DNA of 58,676 bases, taken from Gammaproteobacteria bacterium UBA2168 (lineage in GTDB: Bacteria; Pseudomonadota; Gammaproteobacteria; Pseudomonadales; Azotimanducaceae). Positions 28,532 through 37,888 of the stretch are shown here, piece by piece. How positions within the stretch are numbered: the first letter of the stretch is position 1; every line of letters begins with the position of its first letter. A program made the position numbers and the translations under genes. The stretch is from NCBI GenBank assembly GCA_002327525.1, contig DCWG01000053.1, positions 1 to 58,676 on the forward strand, given 5' to 3'. The notes beneath the pieces were generated by a model, which saw nothing but the letters and a program-made list of their open reading frames with translations, made no database searches and had not been told where the DNA came from.

Positions 28532-29332
28532 TTATTGGCCCAGCACATCGAAAACGAAGTCGTCTGCCGGGTAGTGGAAGGGCACCGGACCGTCCGGCGA
28601 GCCGTGCATGAATTGACGCACCTTGGACGAGGTGTGGTCCTTCAGTTCAGCCGGGGTGCCCTCACCGACCACCGTGCCGTCAGCGATGATAAATATCTGA
28701 TCGGCGATACTCACCGTCTCATGTATGTCATGAGAGACCAGCAGGCTGGTGATATCGAGCGCCTCGTTGAGACCCCGAATGAGCGTTAACAGTACGCCCA
28801 TGGCAATCGGGTCCTGCCCGGTGAAGGGTTCGTCGTACATCACCAGCTGCGGGTCGAGTGCGATTGCCCGCGCGAGCGCTACCCTCCGCGACATCCCGCC
28901 CGAAAGCTGACTAGGGCGCAGATCGCGCGCACCTCGCAATCCCACCGCGTTCAGTTTCATAAGCACCAGATCCCGAATACTGTCCTCGGGCAGTGCGGTA
29001 TGCACCCGCATGGGAAAGGCCACGTTCTCGAATACACTGAGATCCGTAAACAACGCCGACGACTGAAACAACATGCCAATCTCACGCCGCACCTCGAACA
29101 GCTGGCGCCGTGACATGCGCGCCACATCTCGCCCTCCCACCAGCACCTCGCCGCGATCAGGCTTCAGCTGACCGCCGATGATGCGAAGCAGAGTGGTCTT
29201 GCCCGTACCGCTTGGTCCCATGATTGCGGTGATCTTGCCTCGCTTTACGTTCATGGACAGGCCGTTGAAGATGGCCCGCTCACCGCGTGCAAAACTCAAG
29301 TTCCTAATCTCGATCAGATTACTGGCTGTCAT
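28532..29332 (-). CDS. mlaF: MlaF, Mla ABC ATPase
   Basis: ATPase that powers Mla lipid transport. Walker A MGPSGTGKTTLLRIIG near residue 40, signature SQLSGGMSRRVALARAI near 145 and Walker B LVMYDEPFTGQDP near 168; the LSGGM signature is typical of MlaF. 266 aa. First gene of a minus-strand run mlaFEDCB-ibaG-murA-hisG-hisD, with a 154-bp divergent gap to yrbG. Confidence 0.97.
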   Translation of the reverse strand: MTASNLIEIRNLSFARGERAIFNGLSMNVKRGKITAIMGPSGTGKTTLLRIIGGQLKPDRGEVLVGGRDVARMSRRQLFEVRREIGMLFQSSALFTDLSVFENVAFPMRVHTALPEDSIRDLVLMKLNAVGLRGARDLRPSQLSGGMSRRVALARAIALDPQLVMYDEPFTGQDPIAMGVLLTLIRGLNEALDITSLLVSHDIHETVSIADQIFIIADGTVVGEGTPAELKDHTSSKVRQFMHGSPDGPVPFHYPADDFVFDVLGQ

Positions 29333-29390
29333 TTGTTTTCTTTATGTGAGATCTACCCAAAATACAGGAGCGATGGATAACGACTCCGGC

Positions 29391-29449
29391 TTGCGCAAAA
29401 GCGCAAGGATACCGAGTGTTGGCGGAAGGATCACTTCCGTCTAAAGTGA
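29391..29449. repeat. Two small hairpins in the mlaF-yrbG divergent gap
   Basis: TTGCGC-AAAA-GCGCAA (29391-29406) is a perfect 6-bp stem with a tetraloop. TCACTT-N7-AAGTGA (29431-29449) is a second perfect 6-bp inverted repeat 38 bp before the yrbG ATG. The gap must hold promoters for both operons. Either repeat could be an operator or leader hairpin; function unknown. Confidence 0.5.
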
Positions 29450-29486
29450 CCTCGCACACTGAAGAAGGTTCTGACCCTCGGCTCAC

Positions 29487-30470
29487 ATGTGGTGGTGGCT
29501 TCCCATACTCGCCCTCATCGGGGGCTTCATGGCACTCATATGGAGTGCAGACAAGTTCCTGTCGGGCGCGGCCAGCACCGCGCTGAATCTCGGCGTGTCC
29601 AAGATGCTCATCGGGCTCACCGTCGTCTCCGTGGGGACATCCGCTCCGGAAATCCTGGTAGCCCTCGCGGCGTCCCTGGAAGGCAAGCCGCTGCTCGCCG
29701 TGGGCAACGCCATTGGGTCGAACATCGCCAACATCGGCCTCGTGCTGGGCGCGACGGCGTTAATCGCGCCCCTGCCTTTTTCCCAGAAGGTGCTGCGAGC
29801 GGAACTCCCATGGCTGCTGGGCGCAACCCTGCTGGCGCTGGTGCTGCTGTTCGACCTGGAACTGGCGCTCTACGACGGCATGTTGCTGCTGGGGGGCTTG
29901 TGCGCAATCCTGTTCCTGCTCGTGCGCAATCAGTCTTCGGCACCGGAAAGCGTCGTCGAGTCGATTCCCGATGAGCTGGAAGAACTACCCGAGATGAGCA
30001 CCACTGCCGGTATCTGGTGGCTGATCATCGGCCTCGCCATTCTCGTCGCCAGCGCCCGGCTGCTGGTGTGGGCGGCCACGGAGATCGCCTACCAGCTAGG
30101 CGTGAGTGAGTTGATCATCGGGCTGACCATCGTCGCGGTCGGCACCAGCCTGCCGGAACTGGCGGCAACAGTGGGATCGGCCATAAAAGGCCATCCCGAT
30201 ATCGCCATCGGCAACGTCGTGGGCTCAAACATACTGAACATCCTGGCTGTGCTCGCCGTGCCGGGTCTCATCGACACGACGGCCATCGAGGCAGCAGCCC
30301 TCTGGCGCGACTGCGGCATGATGCTGGCCCTCACTCTGATGCTGGCGTTGTTCGCCTACGGCATCAATTCCGTCCCCGTAATCACCCGCTTCGAGGGGCT
30401 CGTGATTCTGCTGGCCTGGATCGGGTACAACGCCATGCTCATGCAGCAGGCGGCCGCCTACGGCGGCTGA
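29487..30470 (+). CDS. yrbG: YrbG, K+-dependent Na+/Ca2+ exchanger-family antiporter
   Basis: Inner-membrane cation exchanger of the CaCA family. The two inverted alpha repeats are clear: GTSAPEILVALAASLEGKPL with GNAIGSNIANIGLVLGA in the first half and GTSLPELAATVGSAIKGHPD with GNVVGSNILNILAVL in the second. About ten helices, 327 aa. Precedes kdsC by 4 bp; kdsD, which lies between them in E. coli, is absent. Confidence 0.94.
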   Translation: MWWWLPILALIGGFMALIWSADKFLSGAASTALNLGVSKMLIGLTVVSVGTSAPEILVALAASLEGKPLLAVGNAIGSNIANIGLVLGATALIAPLPFSQKVLRAELPWLLGATLLALVLLFDLELALYDGMLLLGGLCAILFLLVRNQSSAPESVVESIPDELEELPEMSTTAGIWWLIIGLAILVASARLLVWAATEIAYQLGVSELIIGLTIVAVGTSLPELAATVGSAIKGHPDIAIGNVVGSNILNILAVLAVPGLIDTTAIEAAALWRDCGMMLALTLMLALFAYGINSVPVITRFEGLVILLAWIGYNAMLMQQAAAYGG

Positions 30471-30474
30471 GTCC

Positions 30475-31008
30475 ATGACTACCCCACCAACTGTCCTCGA
30501 CGATGCCGGTATTCGTCAGAAAGCCGCCGCAATCCGTCTCGTGGTGTTCGACGTGGACGGCGTCCTGACCGACGGCCGCATAACCTACACGTCCGACGGA
30601 CAGGAGATTAAGTCCTTCAACGTGCAGGACGGTGCCGCGCTCAAGCTGTTGATGAGCGCCGGTATCGAGGTAGCCATCATCACGGGGCGTAGCTCTGAAA
30701 TGGTGCAACGCCGTGCCCGGGAGCTAGGTATCGCACACCTCTACCAGGGCAGCGAGGACAAGATCACGAGCTTTCAAACGCTGCTCGCACAACTGGATCT
30801 TGCACCCAGCCAGAGTGCGCATGTGGGAGACGACCTGCCGGATCTGGCGCTATTCGACCTGGTGTCGATGTCCGTCAGCGTGCCAAATGGCCACCCGGTC
30901 GTGCGCGAAGCGGCGGACTGGGTCACACAGACAGCGGGCGGCCAGGGAGTGGCGCGCGAGGTGTGCGAGATAGTGTTGCGGGCACAGGACAAATGGCCGT
31001 ACGGCTGA
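30475..31008 (+). CDS. kdsC: KdsC, 3-deoxy-D-manno-octulosonate 8-phosphate phosphatase
   Basis: HAD-family phosphatase releasing KDO for lipopolysaccharide core synthesis. 177 aa. Motif I VVFDVDGVLTDGRITY, SFNVQDGAALKLL, IITGRSSEMVQRRARELGI and VGDDLPDLALFDLV are intact. Cap-less subclass, as expected for KdsC. Start overlaps nothing but sits in the yrbG-kdsC-lptCAB operon. Confidence 0.96.
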   Translation: MTTPPTVLDDAGIRQKAAAIRLVVFDVDGVLTDGRITYTSDGQEIKSFNVQDGAALKLLMSAGIEVAIITGRSSEMVQRRARELGIAHLYQGSEDKITSFQTLLAQLDLAPSQSAHVGDDLPDLALFDLVSMSVSVPNGHPVVREAADWVTQTAGGQGVAREVCEIVLRAQDKWPYG

Positions 31009-31045
31009 GCCCATCCAACGCCTGCGTCTGCGCCAGGCAACTGTC

Positions 31046-31642
31046 GTGAAACGACTGGTCATCGCGGCGGTCGCCGTGGCGGCAGCGTTTGCCACCCTTC
31101 TCTCCATCGCACCATGGGACAGGCGTGGTCAGCTGAAGGAACTGCCACCATCCCTCGCCGAGGAACCCGATCTCTACATGCGCATGGCAACCATCGCCCA
31201 GCACCTTGAGGACGGCAGCTTGAAGTATCGACTTGCCTCCGAGGAAATTCGACACTTCGAATCCGACCAGGTCACGCGCCTGGTAGAGCCGGACCTCACA
31301 CTCTACGCCGATCCCGAGCCCCCCTGGCGGGCCACCTCACGCCGCGGCACCATCGGCCAGCAGATGGGCCCCGAAGGCACGGAGGAAATCGTCAAACTGC
31401 GGGAACAGGTGCTGCTGGTGCAGACATTCGCGGGTGGCGAACAGATGACATTGCACTCACAAGCCCTCGACATCTTTCCCGACCGCCAATACGCCGAGTC
31501 AGATCATGATGTTATGATCGAGTCCACCATGGGCCGCTCCCGCTCCGCCGGGATCAAGAGCGACCTCAAATCCGGTTTAGTGAGTCTGTTTTCCAGTGAG
31601 ACGCAACCTGTTCACACCGTCATCGAGTCCGGTAACCGTTGA
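31046..31642 (+). CDS. lptC: LptC, LPS transport protein
   Basis: Bitopic inner-membrane protein that receives LPS from LptB2FG and passes it to LptA. N-terminal helix (LVIAAVAVAAAFATLLSIA) and a beta-jellyroll periplasmic domain (GSLKYRLASEEIRHFESDQV, LVEPDLTLYADPEPPW). 198 aa. Family is weakly conserved; position before lptA supports the call. The end overlaps lptA by 47 bp if lptA starts at its GTG. Confidence 0.9.
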   Translation: MKRLVIAAVAVAAAFATLLSIAPWDRRGQLKELPPSLAEEPDLYMRMATIAQHLEDGSLKYRLASEEIRHFESDQVTRLVEPDLTLYADPEPPWRATSRRGTIGQQMGPEGTEEIVKLREQVLLVQTFAGGEQMTLHSQALDIFPDRQYAESDHDVMIESTMGRSRSAGIKSDLKSGLVSLFSSETQPVHTVIESGNR

Positions 31643-32174
31643 GCCGGCAACCGCCACGCTGCGCGCCCTTACACTCGGGGCTTTGTTGCTACTGAACGGC
31701 ACTGGCGCGCTGGCGCTGCCCGATGATGCTTCCCAGCCCATGCACATCGAGGCAGAGCAGGCGGAGATCGATCAGCACAAGCGTCAGTTCATATACACCG
31801 GCGAGGTGACCGTCAAACAGGGTACCCTGTCTGTGACGGCAGACCACATGGTCGTCGATTATGTGGAACGCGACAGCAAGCAGACGGTCACTCGCATCAC
31901 GGCCACCGGAAACCCCGCCCATTACTCCCAGCAGCTCGAGGAAGATGAGGGCAGGGTATGGGCCAATGCCCGCAAGATTGTCTATCACACCGAGAACGAG
32001 AAGATCGATCTCAAAGGCAACGCTCATCTCACCCAGCTAGGCAACGAGATTTCCGGTGAAACGATCAACTACGACGTGACAGCCGGGCGTGTGGATGCGA
32101 GTTCCGGAACTGATGCACGCACCAAGATGATTCTCACACCCGCAAGCTCGGGCCAGAACGCCTCCAAAGAGTAG
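31596..32174 (+). CDS. lptA: LptA, periplasmic LPS bridge protein
   Basis: Forms the periplasmic filament that carries LPS between LptC and LptD. Hydrophobic signal ([20 protein letters not shown]), then the OstA-like domain: [59 protein letters not shown]. Start is GTG at 31596, inside lptC; no better start before the signal is visible. 192 aa. Overlaps lptB by 1 bp. Confidence 0.93.
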   Translation: MRRNLFTPSSSPVTVEPATATLRALTLGALLLLNGTGALALPDDASQPMHIEAEQAEIDQHKRQFIYTGEVTVKQGTLSVTADHMVVDYVERDSKQTVTRITATGNPAHYSQQLEEDEGRVWANARKIVYHTENEKIDLKGNAHLTQLGNEISGETINYDVTAGRVDASSGTDARTKMILTPASSGQNASKE

Positions 32175-32899
32175 TGGCTACCCTCGAAGCACGCGGGCTG
32201 CACAAGACCTACGGCAGCAAGATCGCGGTCGCCGGCATCAGCCTGAAGGTTTCGAGCGGCGAGATCGTCGGCCTGCTCGGGTCGAATGGCGCGGGCAAGA
32301 CGACCTGTTTCTACATGATCGTCGGCCTGCTCGCCGCGGACGACGGCGATATTCGGCTCGATGAGCGGCTTCTCACCGGCACACCGATGCACGTGCGCGC
32401 ACGCGCCGGAATTGGCTATCTGCCGCAGGAGACCAGCGTCTTCCGCCGGTTGTCCTGTGAGGACAACCTGATGGCCATCCTGGAAATGCGCAACGACCTC
32501 GGCGCAGCCGAACGAGGTGCCGCCCTCGAGCAACTGTTGAAGGAATTCAATCTGACCGGCGTGCGCAAATCGCTGGGTGAGCGGCTCTCGGGCGGTGAGC
32601 GCCGCCGCCTCGAAATCGCCCGCGCACTCGCCAGCCAACCTCAGTTCATGCTGCTGGACGAACCGTTCGCAGGAGTCGATCCCATCTCGGTAGTCGACAT
32701 CAAGAGTGAAATACGCGATCTGGCCCACCGCGGTATCGGTGTGCTGATTACCGATCACAACGTGCGAGAAACCCTGGACATCTGCCATCGGGCGTACATC
32801 GTGAACGAGGGGCACATGATCAAGGAGGGTCCCCCGGCCGACATCCTTGCGGACGAGACCGTTCGAAGCGTCTATTTGGGCCGCGCTTTCCGGTTGTAG
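32174..32899 (+). CDS. lptB: LptB, LPS-export ABC ATPase
   Basis: Cytoplasmic ATPase that extracts LPS from the inner membrane with LptFG. Walker [18 protein letters not shown] near residue 38, Q-loop [12 protein letters not shown], signature [16 protein letters not shown], Walker [14 protein letters not shown]-loop [18 protein letters not shown]. 241 aa. GTG start shares one base with the lptA stop. Followed by rpoN. Confidence 0.98.
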   Translation: MATLEARGLHKTYGSKIAVAGISLKVSSGEIVGLLGSNGAGKTTCFYMIVGLLAADDGDIRLDERLLTGTPMHVRARAGIGYLPQETSVFRRLSCEDNLMAILEMRNDLGAAERGAALEQLLKEFNLTGVRKSLGERLSGGERRRLEIARALASQPQFMLLDEPFAGVDPISVVDIKSEIRDLAHRGIGVLITDHNVRETLDICHRAYIVNEGHMIKEGPPADILADETVRSVYLGRAFRL

Positions 32900-32920
32900 C
32901 GGGTTGCAGACGTACGCCAG

Positions 32921-34465
32921 ATGAAACCGTCGCTCACATTCAAGCTCGGCCAGCAACTGACCATGACGCCCCAGTTGCAGCAGGCCATCCGCTTGCTGCA
33001 ACTGTCCGCACTCGATCTCGAACAGGAGATCCAGGACTCGTTGGAATCCAACCCCATGCTCGAACTCGAGCAAGAGGGCGCTGATGGCACCGACCCGGAC
33101 AGCGGGCTCAAAACCGAGACCCCGGCGCCTGAGGAGCAGGAATTCCCACCCGACGACCCAAACGCAGAGGCCGCGTCGGATGCAACGGACAAGATTACCG
33201 CCGCGGAGGAACCTGTTGAGCTGGATACGCTGGATGAGCAGTTCGACCAGCCTATGCCGGAGGAACTACCCGTGGACAGCTCGTGGGAGGATGTCTACGA
33301 ACCCCCGCTGCCCGTCAGCGCCGCAACGGATGACGACTGGACGCCGGCGGAAACTTCTTCCATTGAAGAAACGCTGCAGGACCACCTCGCATGGCAGCTC
33401 AACCTGACGCCGATGTCGGACACCGATCGGATGATCGGACTCGCCATCATCGATGCGATCAACACGGATGGCATGCTGGAGGCGAGCGTCGAGGAATTAC
33501 TCACCGCGCTGAACACCGACACGGATCCCGAGATCGGCATCGAAGCCGATGAGATCGAAGCGGTGCTGAAGCGCATTCAACATTTCGACCCCATCGGAGT
33601 GGCGGCTCGCTCGATCGAAGAGTGCCTGTTGTTGCAACTCAATGGTCTTCCCGCGGACATACCCTGGCGTGAGGAGGCGATTGATCTGGTGCGCGATCAC
33701 CTGGATCTGCTGGGTGCCAAGGACTTCAATCAGCTCAGGCGCCGCACGAAGCTCAACGAAAGGGAACTGGGGCGTATCGCGGCACTCATTCAGTCTCTGA
33801 ACCCACGCCCAGGGTCCGCCTACGGTGGGGGGGCCGCGGACTACGTGATACCCGATGTGGTGGTGCGCAAGGATAGCGGGCGCTGGCTAGTGGAGCTCAA
33901 TCGTGAAGTACGCTCGAGGCTGCGAATCAATGCGACTTACGCAAGCCTGGTGAAACGTGCGGACAACAGCGCCGACAACACCTATCTCAAGGACAACCTG
34001 GCTGAAGCTCGCTGGTTTCTCAAGAGTCTGGAGAGCCGGGATGAGACGCTGCTGAAGGTCGCGACGCGTATCGTGGAGGTGCAGCGAGGCTTTCTCGAAT
34101 ACGGCGAGGAAGCCATGAAACCCTTGATTCTGGCCGACATCGCCGAGGCCGTGGATATGCACGAGTCCACCATTTCGCGCGTCACCAACAATAAGTACAT
34201 ACGCACGCCACGCGGTATTTTCGAGCTCAAATACTTCTTTTCCAGCCACGTCGGCACCAGTTCTGGGGGCGAAGTCTCGAGCACCGCGATCCGCGCGCTA
34301 ATCAAAAAGCTTACCGCTGAAGAAAACCCGAGAAAACCGTTGAGCGATAGCAAAATCGCGGCAATACTGGCACAACAAAACATAAAGGTCGCCAGGCGTA
34401 CGGTGGCCAAGTATCGCGAGTCACTCGCCATACCGCCATCCAACGAAAGAAAGCAATTGGTCTAG
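32921..34465 (+). CDS. rpoN: RpoN, sigma-54 factor
   Basis: Alternative sigma factor for nitrogen and other regulated promoters; needs an enhancer-binding ATPase. Region [21 protein letters not shown] is Gln-rich, region II is acidic (about residues 50-150), the core-binding and DNA-binding parts follow ([20 protein letters not shown]), and the RpoN box [10 protein letters not shown] lies near the C-terminus. 514 aa. Heads the rpoN-hpf-ptsN-rapZ-ptsO block. Confidence 0.98.
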   Translation: MKPSLTFKLGQQLTMTPQLQQAIRLLQLSALDLEQEIQDSLESNPMLELEQEGADGTDPDSGLKTETPAPEEQEFPPDDPNAEAASDATDKITAAEEPVELDTLDEQFDQPMPEELPVDSSWEDVYEPPLPVSAATDDDWTPAETSSIEETLQDHLAWQLNLTPMSDTDRMIGLAIIDAINTDGMLEASVEELLTALNTDTDPEIGIEADEIEAVLKRIQHFDPIGVAARSIEECLLLQLNGLPADIPWREEAIDLVRDHLDLLGAKDFNQLRRRTKLNERELGRIAALIQSLNPRPGSAYGGGAADYVIPDVVVRKDSGRWLVELNREVRSRLRINATYASLVKRADNSADNTYLKDNLAEARWFLKSLESRDETLLKVATRIVEVQRGFLEYGEEAMKPLILADIAEAVDMHESTISRVTNNKYIRTPRGIFELKYFFSSHVGTSSGGEVSSTAIRALIKKLTAEENPRKPLSDSKIAAILAQQNIKVARRTVAKYRESLAIPPSNERKQLV

Positions 34466-34518
34466 AACGTCTGGTCTGAATGCAATCGACCCAGTTGGCC
34501 GCAACCTTGGAACAGCCT

Positions 34519-34821
34519 ATGCAGTTGAGCATCTCCGGACACCATATCGACGTAACCGACGCCCTCAGGGATTTCGTCACGGGCAAACTGGAGAAGCTGG
34601 AAAGGCACTATGACCACATAACCAACGTGCACGTGGTGCTCAGCGTCGAGAAACTCGTACAGCGGGCCGAAGCGACAATGCACGTCAGCGGCAGGGAGCT
34701 ATTCGCCAATGCAGAGTCCGACGATCTCTACGCGGCCATCGATCAGATGAGCGACAAGCTGGACCGACAGATTCTCAAGCACAAGGAAAAAGTGATTTCT
34801 CGGCATCACGGCAGAGGTTGA
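34519..34821 (+). CDS. hpf: HPF, short-form ribosome hibernation factor
   Basis: Binds the 30S decoding region and promotes 100S dimers in stationary phase. Start chosen at the ATG giving MQLSISGHHIDVTDALRDFV; an upstream ATG at 34480 adds 13 residues without similarity. 100 aa, the short class that works alongside RMF. Ends KHKEKVISRHHGRG. Conserved place between rpoN and ptsN. Confidence 0.94.
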   Translation: MQLSISGHHIDVTDALRDFVTGKLEKLERHYDHITNVHVVLSVEKLVQRAEATMHVSGRELFANAESDDLYAAIDQMSDKLDRQILKHKEKVISRHHGRG

Positions 34822-34877
34822 ACAACCGCTGATCTCCCGTCCGGGATATCCGCCAGACAGACATCCGGTAGACAATA

Positions 34878-35357
34878 ATGACCGACACGACCGGCATTCT
34901 CACTCTCGACTGTACATCCGCAGGTCTTCGCTGTCCGAATCGCAAGCGCGCCCTCCAGTTCGCGAGTGATTTACTCGCAGAACACCACCCGCAAGTATCC
35001 GCACACATTCTCTTCGACTCCCTGATGGAGAGGGAGCGGCTCGGCAGCACGGGCCTCGGTGAAGGTGTGGCCATTCCGCATTGCCGGCTCGAGGGCGCAC
35101 CGATCATGGCGGCACTCATCGTTCTCGACGAAGCCGTCGATTTCGACGCTCCGGATGGCCAGCCAGTAGACCTCCTGTACGTGCTGGTCGTACCGCCAGA
35201 GGAGACTTCGGCGCACCTCGATATCCTCGCAACTCTCGCGGAGCTGTTCGGCGCGGATACCGACCGCAAGGCTCTGCGCAGTGCATCAGACGCCGCTGAA
35301 CTCTACGATACGTTTGCCAACGCGATAGCCCGCAACCAGCACGTAAAGGCAGGATGA
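34878..35357 (+). CDS. ptsN: PtsN, EIIA component of the nitrogen PTS
   Basis: Regulatory PTS protein accepting phosphate from PtsO. 159 aa, with the phosphorylated His in GEGVAIPHCRLEGA near residue 66 and the flanking LMERERLGSTG. LDILATLAELFGADTDRKAL marks the C-terminal half. The stop overlaps rapZ as ATGA-type. Controls potassium and nitrogen responses in relatives. Confidence 0.95.
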   Translation: MTDTTGILTLDCTSAGLRCPNRKRALQFASDLLAEHHPQVSAHILFDSLMERERLGSTGLGEGVAIPHCRLEGAPIMAALIVLDEAVDFDAPDGQPVDLLYVLVVPPEETSAHLDILATLAELFGADTDRKALRSASDAAELYDTFANAIARNQHVKAG

Positions 35358-36214
35358 GGCTGATCATCATCAGCGGCCGCTCCGGCTCCGGAAAGAGCAC
35401 GGCACTTCGTGCCCTCGAAGACGCGGGCTACAACAGCATCGACAACTTCCCGGCCGGGCTGCTGCGTTCGCTGGTCGAAAGCACCATGAACGATCCACTG
35501 CACAAAGACAGCAATCTCGCCGTCTGCATCGATGCCCGTAACCGCGAACTCGAGCGCCTGCCGGAGATCCTCACAACACTCAAAGAACTCGATATCACCT
35601 GTCAGCTGATCTACCTCGACGCAATGAGCCCACAGTTGGTGAAGCGTTTTAGCGAAACCCGCCGACGCCACCCGTTGACCAATCAGAGCACCGATCTGCG
35701 CCAGGCCATCGACGCAGAAGCGGCCCTGCTCGACGACATCGTCGACCTCGCAGACCTCGCCATCGACACCACTTCACTCACGGGAAATCAGCTCGTGGAG
35801 TTCATGCGTTCACGAGTCATCGAAGTGCAGGCGCCAGGACTCAGTCTGTTATTCCGGTCTTTCGGTTTCAAATACGGCGTACCGGTGGATGCGGACGTGG
35901 TATTCGACCTTCGCTGTCTGCCAAATCCCCACTGGGAGCAGGATCTGCGCCAGCTCACGGGTATCGATGCCCCGGTGGCAGATTATCTCACCAGCCAGCC
36001 GGAAGTGGACCAGATGTTCGACGACATCGCACGCTACCTCACGCACTGGCTGCCACGGTTCGAGCAGAACAATCGTATGTACATGACGGTGGCACTTGGG
36101 TGCACGGGCGGGCAGCACCGCAGTGTGTACATGGCCGAACGTCTCGGTGTGTACTTTCGCACGCACTGGAGTTCCGTGCAGGTGCGTCATCGGCAACTGA
36201 CGCTTCCCCGATGA
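35354..36214 (+). CDS. rapZ: RapZ, RNase adaptor and nucleotide-binding protein
   Basis: Regulates GlmS synthesis through sRNA decay in enterics. N-terminal Walker A ISGRSGSGKSTALRALEDAG, then YNSIDNFPAGLL; C-terminal domain with FRSFGFKYGVPVDADVVFDL and CTGGQHRSVYMAERL. 286 aa. Overlaps ptsN and ptsO by 4 bp each, the conserved rpoN-linked order. Confidence 0.96.
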   Translation: MRLIIISGRSGSGKSTALRALEDAGYNSIDNFPAGLLRSLVESTMNDPLHKDSNLAVCIDARNRELERLPEILTTLKELDITCQLIYLDAMSPQLVKRFSETRRRHPLTNQSTDLRQAIDAEAALLDDIVDLADLAIDTTSLTGNQLVEFMRSRVIEVQAPGLSLLFRSFGFKYGVPVDADVVFDLRCLPNPHWEQDLRQLTGIDAPVADYLTSQPEVDQMFDDIARYLTHWLPRFEQNNRMYMTVALGCTGGQHRSVYMAERLGVYFRTHWSSVQVRHRQLTLPR

Positions 36215-36480
36215 GGCAGGCGCGCGTCAAACTCGTCAATCGCCTGGGGCTGCATGCGAGGGCCGCGTCCAAACTGGTGAACCTCACCAAGACTTTCGAG
36301 AGCAAGATTCAACTCACCCACGAGGGGCAGGCCATCGATGCCAAGAGCATCATGAGCGTTCTGATGCTCGCCGCTCCCGTGGGCACCGAACTCGACCTCG
36401 GGGTAACTGGCTCCGATGAGGACGCCGCCTGCCTGGCGGTCGTCGAACTGGTGAACGACCGGTTCGGCGAAGATGAGTGA
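36211..36480 (+). CDS. ptsO: PtsO (NPr), HPr-like phosphocarrier of the nitrogen PTS
   Basis: Passes phosphate from PtsP to PtsN. 89 aa. Active His in LGLHARAASKLVNL near residue 16 and the Ser region AKSIMSVLMLAAPVGTEL. Start overlaps the rapZ stop; end overlaps mgtE by 8 bp. Confidence 0.95.
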   Translation: MRQARVKLVNRLGLHARAASKLVNLTKTFESKIQLTHEGQAIDAKSIMSVLMLAAPVGTELDLGVTGSDEDAACLAVVELVNDRFGEDE

Positions 36481-37825
36481 CCGCAGTGACGAGTTTCAGG
36501 AGCACCTGAGCGACGTCATACGCTCATATGGCGAGGGTGCTTTCGGTGAAACTCGCTATCTGCTCGAATCCCTGAGCGCGCCCGATGTCGCCAATCTGCT
36601 GGAGTCGACGCCACCGAAGGTCCGGCGCGTGGTCTGGGATCTGCTCGACGAGGACACCGAGAACCGGGTACTGCAACACCTCGCGGAGGATGTACGGGCC
36701 GAGTTTCTCGAATCAATGGACACCGAACGACTCGTGGCGGCGGCCGACGAACTCGACACCGACGACTTCGCCGATCTGCTGCAGCAGTTGCCCGATGCCA
36801 TTACGCAACGCGTGCTGTCTTCCCTCGATCAGGCGGAGCGCGCACGTCTCGAAACGGTACTGTCCTATCCCGAGGACACCGCCGGTGGCCTGATGAATAC
36901 CGATGCGGTTACCGTGCGCCCGCGGTTGGCACTCGAAATCGTATTGCGCTATCTGCGTTTGCGCAAGGATCTGCCCGACACCACTGACGCCCTGATCGTG
37001 GTGAACTCGCGAGACGAATACGTGGGCATGCTGCCCGTCACCAAGGTACTGACGTCGGACCCGAGCGTCACCGTACGAGAGGTCATGGACACCGAGGCCG
37101 AAGCCATTGCAGTGGACACGCCGGATACGGAAGTGGCGAAACTGTTTTCGGAAGAAGACCTCGTCTCCGCACCGGTCGTGGACACCGCGGGGCGCCTGCT
37201 CGGCCGCATCACCATCGATGACGTAGTGGACGTCATCATCGAGGATGCCGACGAAGCGGTGCTGGCTCGCGCGGGTCTCGATCTCGACGAAGATACGTTC
37301 GCACCCATCGCCAAGTCCATGCGCCGCAGGGCCATATGGCTCGGCATCAACCTGATCACCGCTTTTCTGGCGGCGGCCGTGATCAACATCTTCGAGGAGA
37401 CCATCGCCAGGGTCGTCGCACTCGCTGTCCTGATGCCTATCGTTGCGAGCATGGGAGGCGTGGCCGGAACGCAGACCCTCACGCTCGTCATTCGCGGTAT
37501 CGCACTCGGTCAGGTAGGACGCGCCAATATCCTGTGGCTGTTGAACCGGGAGTTCATCGTGGCAACCCTCAACGGACTGCTCTGGGCCACGCTCGTCGCT
37601 GTGAGCGCGGCACTGGCGTTCCAGGACCAACTGCTCGGCGTGGTGATCGCCGTGGCGATGATCATCAACATCCTGGTAGCAGCGGTTGCCGGTAGCCTGT
37701 TACCAAGTATCCTCAACCGCGTGAACATCGACCCGGCTATAGCTGGTGGCGTGATCCTTACCACCATCACCGATGTCACCGGGTTCTTTGCCTTTCTGGG
37801 CCTCGCGAGCTGGGCATATGCGTGA
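36473..37825 (+). CDS. mgtE: MgtE, magnesium channel
   Basis: Mg2+-gated magnesium channel. 450 aa: N-terminal superhelical domain (ETRYLLESLSAPDVANLLES), two CBS domains (YPEDTAGGLMNTDAVTVRPR; TPDTEVAKLFSEEDLVSAPV), then about five membrane helices with MPIVASMGGVAGTQTLTLVI and GGVILTTITDVTGFFAFLGL, the pore-helix signatures. Adjacent to ptsO as in Pseudomonas-type genomes. Confidence 0.96.
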   Translation: MSDRSDEFQEHLSDVIRSYGEGAFGETRYLLESLSAPDVANLLESTPPKVRRVVWDLLDEDTENRVLQHLAEDVRAEFLESMDTERLVAAADELDTDDFADLLQQLPDAITQRVLSSLDQAERARLETVLSYPEDTAGGLMNTDAVTVRPRLALEIVLRYLRLRKDLPDTTDALIVVNSRDEYVGMLPVTKVLTSDPSVTVREVMDTEAEAIAVDTPDTEVAKLFSEEDLVSAPVVDTAGRLLGRITIDDVVDVIIEDADEAVLARAGLDLDEDTFAPIAKSMRRRAIWLGINLITAFLAAAVINIFEETIARVVALAVLMPIVASMGGVAGTQTLTLVIRGIALGQVGRANILWLLNREFIVATLNGLLWATLVAVSAALAFQDQLLGVVIAVAMIINILVAAVAGSLLPSILNRVNIDPAIAGGVILTTITDVTGFFAFLGLASWAYA

Positions 37826-37888
37826 AGCGGTTGTGTTTTCCCCCGAACGCCGTTTCCCGGTACCCTCTGCAGGCAGGGAGGCAGGTCC

